From assembly GCA_001897605.1 (NCBI GenBank), contig MKTL01000022.1:130653-194652 (forward strand): 64,000 nucleotides of DNA, in the 5' to 3' direction. Source of the DNA: Clostridiales bacterium 38-18 (GTDB taxonomy: Bacteria; Bacillota; Clostridia; Peptostreptococcales; Acidaminobacteraceae). Position 1 is the stretch's first letter. Each line of letters begins with the position of its first letter. Of the stretch, positions 55,874 through 64,000 are shown piece by piece. The position numbers and the translations under genes are program-made. The notes under the pieces were generated by a model. That model was given only the letters and a program-made list of their open reading frames with translations, was not told the DNA's origin and did no database searches.

Positions 55874-55919
55874 TTGTTTTCTAATTCATTGGTTTAGAAA
55901 ACAATATCATTGGGCTTTT
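55874..55919 (+). terminator. Hairpin with downstream T-run, probable terminator after the DUF554 gene
   Basis: TTGTTTTCTAA pairs with TTAGAAAACAA around a 9-base loop; GGGCTTTTTTT follows after 9 bases. The remaining roughly 300 bases up to the permease gene are AT-rich; no riboswitch was recognised. Confidence 0.55.
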
Positions 55920-56222
55920 TTTCATTTTTACGAACAAAACAGCTTTCTTATGGGGTGTTTTGTGAGTGAATAGTCCGAATTAAATGATTTCGGCAGGCTA
56001 TTTTGAAACGAAAGTACGTATTACTATAAAACGTTTGGATATAATACACAACACAAGCTGTCCTAAAAGCGTACAAAATCCGATTTATTTGTAATTAAAA
56101 TACAGTACAATTAACAAAAAGACGAAAAATACTTCAAAAAAGAAAAATAATATTTGTGTTTTTACGAACGATTTGGTACAATCTATTTTGTAAGAACGAA
56201 ATTATTGGAGGTTATATTTATT

Positions 56223-57524
56223 ATGGAAAAAAACGTCGGTTTCTTTGAGAAAGTGTTTAGACTCAAGGATCATGGTACAAATGTTAAGACAGAATTTTTA
56301 GCTGGTCTTACAACTTTTATGACGATGGCATATATCTTAATCGTCAATCCACTTACTTTAAGCGCAGCAGGACTTGACATGGGTAAGGTATTTACAGCGA
56401 CTGCAGTTTCTTCATTGGTTGCAACACTTGTTATGGGTCTTTTAGCTAACCTACCTTTTGCACTTGCTCCTGGTATGGGTCTTAACGCATTCTTCGCTTA
56501 CACGGTCGTACTCGGCATGGGTAAATCTCCTGAGTTCGCGTTAACAGCAGTATTTTTAGAAGGTATCGTTTTTATCCTTTTATCATTCTTTAATGTTCGT
56601 GAAGCAATCATCAATTCTATTCCACTTAACATTAAAAAAGCAATTTCTGTTGGTATCGGTCTTTTCATTGCATTTATCGGTCTTGTAAACGCAGGCATCG
56701 TCGTTCAAGGTGGCGCTATTTTATCACTCGGCGATATTACTTCAGGAACCGCTTTACTTGCATTAATCGGATTAGTAATCGCAGGTATCTTACTTGCATA
56801 TAATGTAAAGGGTGCCCTTTTCATCGCAATTATCGTAACGACAATTATCGGTTACCCAATGGGGATCACAACTTTACCGGGTCAAATCATTTCTAAACCA
56901 GCTGCACCTTACTTCTTTGATTTCGCATGGAGCGAAATTCTCTCACTTGATATGTTCGTCGTATTATTTACATTCTTGTTCGTAGATATCTTCGATACAG
57001 TAGGTACACTGTTAGGTGTTAGTACAAAAGCAGGCATGCTAGACGAAAAAGGTGAAGTACCAAAAGCAAAACAAGCTCTTTTAGCAGATGCAATCGGTAC
57101 GACATTCGGCGCTATTCTTGGAACTTCTACAGTTACAACCTATGTTGAGTCAGCTTCAGGGGTTTCTGAGGGTGGTAGAACTGGTTTAACAGCGATTACA
57201 ACCGCTTTATTCTTCGGAGTTGCTTTATTGTTCTCGCCATTGTTCATTATGATTCCTGGTGCAGCAACTGCTCCAGTATTAATCTTAGTAGGTTTATTCA
57301 TGATGAGCCCAGTAACTGAAATCAACTTCCACGACTTTACAGAAGCGATTCCAGCTTTCTTAACGATCGTTATGATGCCACTTGCTTATTCTATCTCTGA
57401 CGGGATCGTATTTGGTGTTATCTCTTATGTATTCTTAAAATTAGCAAGCAAAAAATTCAAGGATGTGACACCTCTTACTTTTGTACTTGCAATACTCTTC
57501 ATCCTTAAATTTATCTTCTTATAG
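56223..57524 (+). CDS. NCS2 family purine permease (AzgA/PbuG-type)
   Basis: A 433-residue transporter with about 12-14 hydrophobic segments, of the guanine/hypoxanthine/adenine branch: KTEFLAGLTTFMTMAYILIVNP (about 20-41), LPFALAPGMGLNAFFAYTV (about 79-97), FVDIFDTVGTLLGVS (about 257-271) and TSTVTTYVESASGVSEGGRTGL (about 299-320), which carries the substrate-site Glu. It imports purine bases with protons. The start follows GGAGG; the longer frame from 56154 adds an unrelated leader. No purine riboswitch is seen upstream. Confidence 0.92.
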   Translation: MEKNVGFFEKVFRLKDHGTNVKTEFLAGLTTFMTMAYILIVNPLTLSAAGLDMGKVFTATAVSSLVATLVMGLLANLPFALAPGMGLNAFFAYTVVLGMGKSPEFALTAVFLEGIVFILLSFFNVREAIINSIPLNIKKAISVGIGLFIAFIGLVNAGIVVQGGAILSLGDITSGTALLALIGLVIAGILLAYNVKGALFIAIIVTTIIGYPMGITTLPGQIISKPAAPYFFDFAWSEILSLDMFVVLFTFLFVDIFDTVGTLLGVSTKAGMLDEKGEVPKAKQALLADAIGTTFGAILGTSTVTTYVESASGVSEGGRTGLTAITTALFFGVALLFSPLFIMIPGAATAPVLILVGLFMMSPVTEINFHDFTEAIPAFLTIVMMPLAYSISDGIVFGVISYVFLKLASKKFKDVTPLTFVLAILFILKFIFL

Positions 57525-57565
57525 AAATAGGCAGGTTCTTATAGGACTTGTAGGACACTAGACTT

Positions 57566-57607
57566 AAAGCTTCACTTTTCGCTAAGATTAGTGAAGCTTT
57601 TTTGTTT
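57566..57607 (+). terminator. Rho-independent terminator after the purine permease gene
   Basis: AAAGCTTCAC pairs with GTGAAGCTTT, followed by TTTTGTTTTT. Confidence 0.88.
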
Positions 57608-57666
57608 TTAATGTAAATATAGGCTATAATAATAGAGTGAGAATATTTGAAATTTAGAGGTTGTCC

Positions 57667-58608
57667 ATGTGTACAGTTGTTCGATTTCCAATCCCATATT
57701 TATCAGAAATCACGATTGAATCGTGTCACTTTGATTTGGAAAAAACGCTGTTTTCAGGACAGGCGTTTAGATGGAAGCGTGTGGGCGACGAATATCGCGG
57801 TTATATAGATGAAACCTTTGTCGTTGCATATGAGAAAGAAAATGAAAAATCAAATGAAAAATCAATATACACGCCAATTGATTCTGACTGTTCAAACGAA
57901 GTAACTGTATCTAGGTACTATGGGTTTAAGCTTTATGGGACGCCATTATCAGAGGATCGAATTCGCACCTATTTTGACTTAGATAGAGATTATGGGTCAA
58001 TATTAGAGGCACTATCAAGAAAAGATGAACATCTTTCAGCTGCTGTCGAATTTGGAAGAGGCCTTCATATCATGAAGCAGCCTGAGTTCGAAATGCTGAT
58101 TACCTTCATACTTTCTAGCAATAACAACATCCCCAAAATTGCCATGACCGTTGAAGCCCTATGTGAAAAATTCGGCAGATATCTTGGCGAGTTTGAGGGA
58201 CAGTCACTTTATGGATTTCCCTCTGTGAGTGATCTTAAAAACGCTTCAGAGGACGATTTGAGGGTAAGGGCCATAGGCTATAGAGCAAAATCGGTTTATG
58301 AAACCGTTCAAGCGATTGTACATGGACAAATCGATCTTAGCGCTGCCTATTCACTGTCTCATGAGGAGAGAATTAAGTGGCTTGAGCAATTTTATGGCGT
58401 AGGGCTAAAGGTTGCAAGCTGCATCGCTCTCTTTGGCTATGCGGATGAAATGGCGTTTCCTGTTGACACGTGGGTGAAAAAGGTGCTTGCCCAGCTATAT
58501 GGCGTAGAAAAAGGGCATGAGGCATTCGTAAAGCAGTATTTTAATGAACACCCTGGCATAGCACAACAGTACTTGTTTTATTATATAAGAGAAATAAAGA
58601 ATATTTAA
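57667..58608 (+). CDS. ogg: 8-oxoguanine DNA glycosylase, OGG1 type
   Basis: A 313-residue HhH-GPD base-excision glycosylase/lyase that removes 8-oxoguanine. The N-terminal OGG domain includes DLEKTLFSGQAFRWKRVG (about 22-39; SGQAFRW is the OGG1 signature). The HhH motif is in YGVGLKVASCIALFGY with catalytic Lys248, and the conserved Asp267 is in FPVDTWVKK. A short Glu/Lys/Asn-rich insertion (about 57-75) is unusual. AGAGG precedes the ATG; the TTG two codons earlier is less likely. OGG1 rather than MutM-type enzymes is known in clostridia. Confidence 0.92.
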   Translation: MCTVVRFPIPYLSEITIESCHFDLEKTLFSGQAFRWKRVGDEYRGYIDETFVVAYEKENEKSNEKSIYTPIDSDCSNEVTVSRYYGFKLYGTPLSEDRIRTYFDLDRDYGSILEALSRKDEHLSAAVEFGRGLHIMKQPEFEMLITFILSSNNNIPKIAMTVEALCEKFGRYLGEFEGQSLYGFPSVSDLKNASEDDLRVRAIGYRAKSVYETVQAIVHGQIDLSAAYSLSHEERIKWLEQFYGVGLKVASCIALFGYADEMAFPVDTWVKKVLAQLYGVEKGHEAFVKQYFNEHPGIAQQYLFYYIREIKNI

Positions 58609-58650
58609 AAGGGATTGGTTAATACATGTGTATTGACTCAGGGGAATAAT

Positions 58651-59868
58651 ATGGAAGTTTTTTTGGCGAGGCAGCCAATATTTGACACAGGCTTAAAGGT
58701 TGTGGCATACGAGATTCTTTATAGGAGTGGCAATAAAAATACATATGACATCAGCATCAATGGGGATTTAGCGACAGCCTCTGTCGTTATCGATGCCCTT
58801 ATCAACTTTGGAATTGGACAGCTTGCAGGGGAAAAAGGCGTCTTCGTCAATTTCACTCGTAATTTGCTTATGGAGGATTTGCCATATGTTTTTGAACCGG
58901 ATCGGCTTACTGTTGAAATTCTAGAAACCTTAGATGTGGATGAGGCGCTGGTTGAAAAATGTAGAATCTTGAAGGAGAGAGGCTATACCATTGCACTGGA
59001 TGATTTCACGGGTGATAATCGATTTGACGAACTAATGCCGTACGTGGATATTATTAAAGTGGACTTCCTTGTACTTCAGTCAGAGGGGAGACAGTATATC
59101 GCTGAAAAGTATTTACCCTTAGGTGTAAAGCTTCTCGCAGAAAAGGTAGAGACCAATGCAGATTACCTCGAAGCGGTCGATCTAGGCTATCACTTCTTTC
59201 AGGGTTATTTTTTTGAAAAGCCGATTATCTGTAAGAGTAAGGGCATTAGCCATAGCTCGCTGAGGTATATGTCACTATTAAATGAGACCATGAGCGAGGA
59301 GCCAGATTTTAATCATTTAGCTGAAATCATTAAACAGGACTATAGTTTAACCTATAAGCTTCTTAGACTGATCAACTCTCCTGCCTTTTATACGGTTCAA
59401 GAGATTACCTCAGTCAATCACGCACTAACCCTCTTGGGGCTTAACGAGATTCGAAAGTGGACGACACTTATTTTAATGAAGGATATTTCTGAGGACAAAC
59501 CAGATGAGTTGTTAAAGGTGTCCCTTTCAAGGGCTTTGTTTGCTGAAAAGCTTTCCGTCCTCTTTGGAATGGACAGCCGATCAACCGAAGCGTTTCTATT
59601 AGGCTTGTTCTCTCTTATAGATACCGTTCTTGAACAACCAGTTTATGATATTATAGAGCCACTGCCATTACATGACGATATTAAGTCTGCTATGATTGGA
59701 GGCAATAATACCTTTCATGAAATATTAAGATTGATTAAGCACTATGAGCTTGGCAACTGGGACATTGTCATCGATATCGAGGATCAAAATCACTTATCCT
59801 CTGAGCGTGTAAATGACTACTATCTGGCAGCCATTTCAGAGGCATCCAATTTGTTTAACCAAATGTAA
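58651..59868 (+). CDS. EAL and HDOD domain signalling protein (YuxH-like)
   Basis: A 405-residue protein. The N-terminal EAL-like domain (about 1-195) begins FLARQPIFDTGLKVVAYEILYR, where the catalytic EAL/EVL is EIL, and has IALDDFTGDNRFDEL (about 113-127) and FFQGYFFEKP near 188-197. The C-terminal HDOD domain (about 200-390) has DYSLTYKLLRLINSPAF and VNHALTLLGLNEIRKW. This pairing is usual in proteins that bind rather than cleave c-di-GMP; several catalytic acids cannot be confirmed. A PilZ protein lies 3.6 kb away. GGGGAA precedes the ATG. Confidence 0.88.
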   Translation: MEVFLARQPIFDTGLKVVAYEILYRSGNKNTYDISINGDLATASVVIDALINFGIGQLAGEKGVFVNFTRNLLMEDLPYVFEPDRLTVEILETLDVDEALVEKCRILKERGYTIALDDFTGDNRFDELMPYVDIIKVDFLVLQSEGRQYIAEKYLPLGVKLLAEKVETNADYLEAVDLGYHFFQGYFFEKPIICKSKGISHSSLRYMSLLNETMSEEPDFNHLAEIIKQDYSLTYKLLRLINSPAFYTVQEITSVNHALTLLGLNEIRKWTTLILMKDISEDKPDELLKVSLSRALFAEKLSVLFGMDSRSTEAFLLGLFSLIDTVLEQPVYDIIEPLPLHDDIKSAMIGGNNTFHEILRLIKHYELGNWDIVIDIEDQNHLSSERVNDYYLAAISEASNLFNQM

Positions 59869-59884
59869 ACGAACTGTGAATTTA

Positions 59885-59911
59885 TTAGCACTCTACCCAA
59901 ACGAGTGCTAA
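59885..59911. promoter_or_regulatory. CIRCE operator (HrcA binding site) of groESL
   Basis: TTAGCACTC at 59885-59893, a 9-base spacer and GAGTGCTAA at 59903-59911: a perfect CIRCE element, about 110 bases before groES. It implies heat-shock control by HrcA. Confidence 0.97.
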
Positions 59912-60019
59912 AAATATGTTGATTTTTTGAACCTGTTATATTAGAATATTTCTAGAAATGCATTATGATAAATCGCCCACTGTGGCTGACCAAATACTCA
60001 AATTAATAGGAGGTAAAGA

Positions 60020-60277
60020 ATGTTAAGACCATTGGGAAAAAGAGTGATCATTAAAAGATTAGAGGCAGAAGAAAAAACTGCAAGCGGTATTGTATTACCG
60101 TCACAAGCAAAGGAAAAACCGCAATTGGCTGAGGTAGTAGCGGTGAGCAGTGAAGTTACAGAGGTAAAGGTAGGCGACACAGTCGTGTTTAAAAAGTACG
60201 TCGGTACTGAAATCAAAGTAGATGGAGAAGAAGTGACCATTTGTGAATTGGCAGATATTTTAGCTATTATGGAATAA
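60020..60277 (+). CDS. groES: Co-chaperonin GroES
   Basis: An 85-residue co-chaperonin. It begins [26 protein letters not shown], with the mobile loop around residues 17-32, and ends [11 protein letters not shown]. It is slightly shorter than the usual 94-97 residues, mostly by loss in the roof region. AGGAGGT precedes the ATG. The CIRCE-controlled operon continues to groEL after a 143-base gap. Confidence 0.96.
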   Translation: MLRPLGKRVIIKRLEAEEKTASGIVLPSQAKEKPQLAEVVAVSSEVTEVKVGDTVVFKKYVGTEIKVDGEEVTICELADILAIME

Positions 60278-60387
60278 TGCATTTCGGAAATTAACTTGAT
60301 CTTAAATTATAGAGCTTTAAATGAAAAAAATAGTAGATTGATTACGAGAAGAAGTTGAGTTTTAGTATTAATAGTAAAGGCATTTGA

Positions 60388-62052
<1,665 letters not shown>

Positions 62053-62054
62053 TC

Positions 62055-62090
62055 AAACATTAAACTAAACATTAAAACAAACATTAAAAC
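62055..62090 (+). repeat. Three tandem 12-base repeats after groEL
   Basis: AAACATTAAACT, AAACATTAAAAC and AAACATTAAAAC occur in a row just before the groEL terminator. They form an unstructured A-rich spacer. Confidence 0.7.
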
Positions 62091-62130
62091 AAAACGCTTT
62101 CATTCTCATTGGATGAAAGCGTTTTTTTTT
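62091..62130 (+). terminator. Rho-independent terminator after groEL
   Basis: AAAACGCTTTCAT pairs with ATGAAAGCGTTTT and is followed by further T residues. Confidence 0.93.
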
Positions 62131-62231
62131 GAAGCATAATCTCGTTTATGTCACAATCTTACATGTTGCTATATTTGTGGGCTCGATGCCCAGTGTTTTT
62201 TACTAAGCCACACTCTCCTTTGTGGTATATT

Positions 62232-62274
62232 AAAAGCAACCTCAGCGCTGTTCACACACTGAGGTTGCTTTTTT
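62232..62274. terminator. Bidirectional terminator between convergent groEL and thiT
   Basis: AAAAGCAACCTCAG pairs with CTGAGGTTGCTTTT around a 13-base loop; T-runs on both strands (longer on the plus strand). It lies about 55 bases after the thiT stop. Confidence 0.85.
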
Positions 62275-62327
62275 AGGTTGGCTATTTCGTTAAAGTATTT
62301 TAAGTACATTAATTCAGACTTACAAAG

Positions 62328-62867
62328 TTATTTAAGCTGATCCACTGGTTTTCTTAACAGTAAGAACACAGCAAGTGAAATGATAAGCTCAGGTACCATA
62401 TATGAACCGTTGTAGATCATAGAATAGTAGATTGGGTTCATACCTTCTGGTGCATATGCTGCAAAGAAGATAAATCCAGATAAAAAGTGAGCGACAAAAC
62501 GCATACCCAGTGCGACTACTGCACCTAAAACCACATTTGATATCGCGCTGCCTTTTTTAGCGAAAAAGCCAAATAGACCGATGAAGCCAAATGCAAGTGG
62601 GTAGTCAAGAATGACTGAAAGCGGGTGAGCGGCATACGGTTCGATGATGAACTGTAAAAGGCCATAGATAGCACCGACAAATAAGCCCTGTGCACCGCCC
62701 CATCTGTAAGCAAATACCATGATAGGTACCATGCTTGCTGCAGTAACAGAACCACCGTTAACCCAAAGTGGCGTTTGGATTTTCAAGTAGCTTAAAACAG
62801 TTGCGATGGCGATCATCATTGCGCCTTCGACGAGCATTTTAGTTGAAATGCTTGATTTTCTTTCCAT
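62328..62867 (-). CDS. thiT: Energy-coupling factor thiamine transporter S-component ThiT
   Basis: A 179-residue membrane protein with about six helices that binds thiamine and works with a shared ECF module. Family features are LVEGAMMIAIATVLSYLKI (about 12-30), NGGSVTAASMVPIMVFAYRWGGAQGLFVG (shown in part by GGSVTAASMVPIM, about 38-50), YGLLQFIIEP (about 69-78) and LDYPLAFGFIGLFGFF. The start used has TGGAGGT upstream; the frame from 62882 adds MEVSF and begins in that site. A TPP riboswitch and attenuator precede it, which confirms thiamine transport. Confidence 0.93.
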   Translation of the reverse strand: MERKSSISTKMLVEGAMMIAIATVLSYLKIQTPLWVNGGSVTAASMVPIMVFAYRWGGAQGLFVGAIYGLLQFIIEPYAAHPLSVILDYPLAFGFIGLFGFFAKKGSAISNVVLGAVVALGMRFVAHFLSGFIFFAAYAPEGMNPIYYSMIYNGSYMVPELIISLAVFLLLRKPVDQLK

Positions 62868-62941
62868 GAAAGATACCTCCATTTAAATAGTCCGCTTGGT
62901 TTTGCGGGATCTAAATGATTCTTGGGTGTCAAATGAAATCT

Positions 62942-62981
62942 AAAAAATAAAAGACCATGCTCGGGGAATCCAAACATGGTC
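62942..62981 (-). terminator. Attenuator terminator of the TPP riboswitch
   Basis: On the minus strand GACCATG pairs with CATGGTC across a 15-base loop and is followed by TTTTATTTTTT. It lies between the riboswitch and thiT, the usual OFF terminator. Confidence 0.82.
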
Positions 62982-62994
62982 AAAATTTTCATTC

Positions 62995-63085
62995 TTCCAC
63001 ACTTTCCTCCGCTAGCTCTAACTAGTTCAGGTTCAAAGGGTTACGCTTTTGCGCTCTCAGCCATGAGGGCACCCCTAGGTGAATC
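62995..63085 (-). promoter_or_regulatory. TPP (THI-element) riboswitch controlling thiT
   Basis: On the minus strand the sequence shows AGGGGTGCC, then GGCTGAGAG, then ACCCTTTGAACCTGA and finally a GAGGAAAG end. These are the conserved TPP aptamer blocks in the correct order. An attenuator terminator and thiT follow. Exact edges are approximate. Confidence 0.95.
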
Positions 63086-63167
63086 ATTTCTTAAGTTGTA
63101 TTACAGGGATAGCATAGCACATTATGGGGCAAAAATCAATTCTGAGTGGTGGGAATTTAAGATATGA

Positions 63168-63473
63168 ATGGAAACTGTGGCAGTGTCTGAAAATATAGTT
63201 GTTGGTTTTATTACGGTAATGCAAACTTTAGCAATGGGATTTACTGTAGGTCATTTATTTGTTCAAGGATTCGCTGTCAAAAATGAAGTTCAAAATAAAG
63301 GGATTGGCACTAAGCTTCTCAAACATGTGGAAAATTATGCGAAAGAACTTGGTTTATCATACATTATTTTGAATAGTGGTTTTAAACGGACTGAAGCGCA
63401 TGCTTTTTATGAACAGAATGGCTTTGATAAAGATTCCTATTGTTTTGATAAGAGAATCAGTATCAATAGTTAA
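63168..63473 (+). CDS. GNAT acetyltransferase, probably 5'-truncated
   Basis: A 101-residue frame covering the second half of a GNAT fold: GFAVKNEVQNKGIGTKLLKHVE (acetyl-CoA loop QNKGIGT near 44-50) and AHAFYEQNGFDKDSYCF near the end. Whole GNAT proteins of this type have about 140-150 residues, so the first strand and helices are missing. No ribosome site precedes the ATG, and the upstream DNA is the TPP riboswitch of the opposite strand. It is probably a remnant, though a short active form cannot be excluded. Confidence 0.6.
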   Translation: METVAVSENIVVGFITVMQTLAMGFTVGHLFVQGFAVKNEVQNKGIGTKLLKHVENYAKELGLSYIILNSGFKRTEAHAFYEQNGFDKDSYCFDKRISINS

Positions 63474-63496
63474 TTTGATCATGCGTATTAATGGAA

Positions 63497-63862
63497 TTAC
63501 CTTTCAAAATCGCTATTCTCTGAGGTGAGTACTTTATCTTTACTAATAATTTGCTGTAAGTGTCTGAAGAGCATATTGTTGTGACCGATTATTTCTAGTC
63601 CGTATCGGTGAAAAATGCCATTTGTGTTATGCCAAACGATCTTGGTCATAACGCGGTAGGGATAGTTTTCTATGTATAGTGTAAACTCAAGTATAGATGC
63701 AGACAGCCCAGACTGTTTTGTTAAAACACCTATACCACCCAATGAAATATCGTAGGCCTCTAGTTGATAGGGTGTTTCTAAAACAGTCAACTCTCCTTTA
63801 AAATCATAAAGACGGTAAACCTCTATCTTGCTTCTAAAAAAGACTCTTTCATGTACTCTCAT
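63497..63862 (-). CDS. PilZ domain protein (c-di-GMP receptor candidate)
   Basis: A 121-residue single-domain PilZ protein. The N-terminal RVHERVFFRSKIEV region supplies the Arg-rich c-di-GMP loop (not the full RxxxR spacing with certainty), and the DISLGGIGVL segment (about 42-51) is the D/NxSxxG motif. The start chosen has GAGGT upstream; an ATG six codons earlier is possible. It would read c-di-GMP, perhaps for motility or surface control; target unknown. Confidence 0.8.
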   Translation of the reverse strand: MRVHERVFFRSKIEVYRLYDFKGELTVLETPYQLEAYDISLGGIGVLTKQSGLSASILEFTLYIENYPYRVMTKIVWHNTNGIFHRYGLEIIGHNNMLFRHLQQIISKDKVLTSENSDFER

Positions 63863-64000
63863 AAAGAAATACCTCGTCATTTGAAATTTATGTATAATAC
63901 CTTAATATTATAGGGGTAAAAGTAATAAATAGAAATACAAATTATGTGAGTTTTTAATTCATATCTCTTTATCCTACCAAGAAGCGCATTTAATCCCTTA

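Noticed and set aside
56000..56222. Purine riboswitch upstream of the NCS2 permease
   Set aside because: The conserved aptamer blocks (TATAATC-type and GTTTCTACC-type junction words) could not be found.
62976..63167. 63-codon plus-strand open frame ending just before the GNAT remnant
   Set aside because: It is the antisense of the TPP riboswitch and its attenuator, with no ribosome site.

Overview
The window is about 64 kb of a low-GC Gram-positive chromosome, best explained as a motile anaerobic member of the Clostridia. Supporting signs are AT-rich codon use, strong AGGAGG ribosome sites, a CsrA/FliW/DUF6470 flagellar block, long HPF, Rex, a 2[4Fe-4S] ferredoxin, formate-tetrahydrofolate ligase, a CIRCE-controlled groESL operon and clostridial/bacillar gene orders (tsaE-tsaB-rimI-tsaD next to an ABC-F gene and rex). 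The genus cannot be fixed from the sequence alone; something like Fusibacter or Acidaminobacter is only a guess. No rRNA, tRNA, phage, IS element or CRISPR array was recognised.

Region 1 (1-24.2 kb) is a late-flagellar and flagellin-glycosylation island. It runs flgK (3' end), flgL, a DUF6470 gene, fliW, csrA, the major flagellin and a flagellin-adjacent TPR-glycosyltransferase. A first sugar operon follows (SDR, aminotransferase, hexapeptide acyltransferase, HisH2, HisF2, WbpG-type amidotransferase). On the opposite strand lie a second flagellin with an inserted zinc-protease domain (flagellinolysin) and a second glycosyltransferase. A second sugar operon (WbpE, WbpD, WbpA and WbpB homologues) leads into flaG, fliD, a fliT-like gene, fliS, a YjfB-like gene, a coiled-coil gene and hpf. 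SigD-type promoters precede the flagellin, the second sugar operon and flaG-fliD, with a weaker one before flagellinolysin. The flagellin leader has a textbook CsrA hairpin. Together these point to a flagellum carrying a 2,3-diamino-uronic acid-type sugar, possibly amidinated, and a proteolytic minor flagellin.

Region 2 (24.2-43.9 kb) is mostly housekeeping: an unlisted 44-residue Gin-like zinc protein, an XRE regulator, a DUF5317 membrane protein, secA, prfB with its programmed +1 frameshift, tex, an amidohydrolase, the t6A-tRNA block tsaE-tsaB-rimI-tsaD, a cluster of six DnaA-box-like sites, acyl carrier protein, an ABC-F ATPase, rex, thiolase, a MarR regulator, a cation/proton antiporter and a small ferredoxin.

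Region 3 (44-54.7 kb) groups glutamate dehydrogenase, a PucR-type regulator, urocanate hydratase, a large BTAD/ATPase/TPR regulator and formate-tetrahydrofolate ligase. This suits fermentation of histidine and glutamate with one-carbon units passed to tetrahydrofolate. Around it lie three long structured inverted-repeat elements. Two of them, in the fhs-DUF554 gap, share a conserved core while their outer stems differ in sequence but remain self-complementary.

Region 4 (55-64 kb) holds a DUF554 membrane protein, an NCS2 purine permease, an OGG1-type glycosylase, an EAL-HDOD protein, CIRCE-groES-groEL, a TPP riboswitch with thiT, a truncated GNAT acetyltransferase and a PilZ protein.
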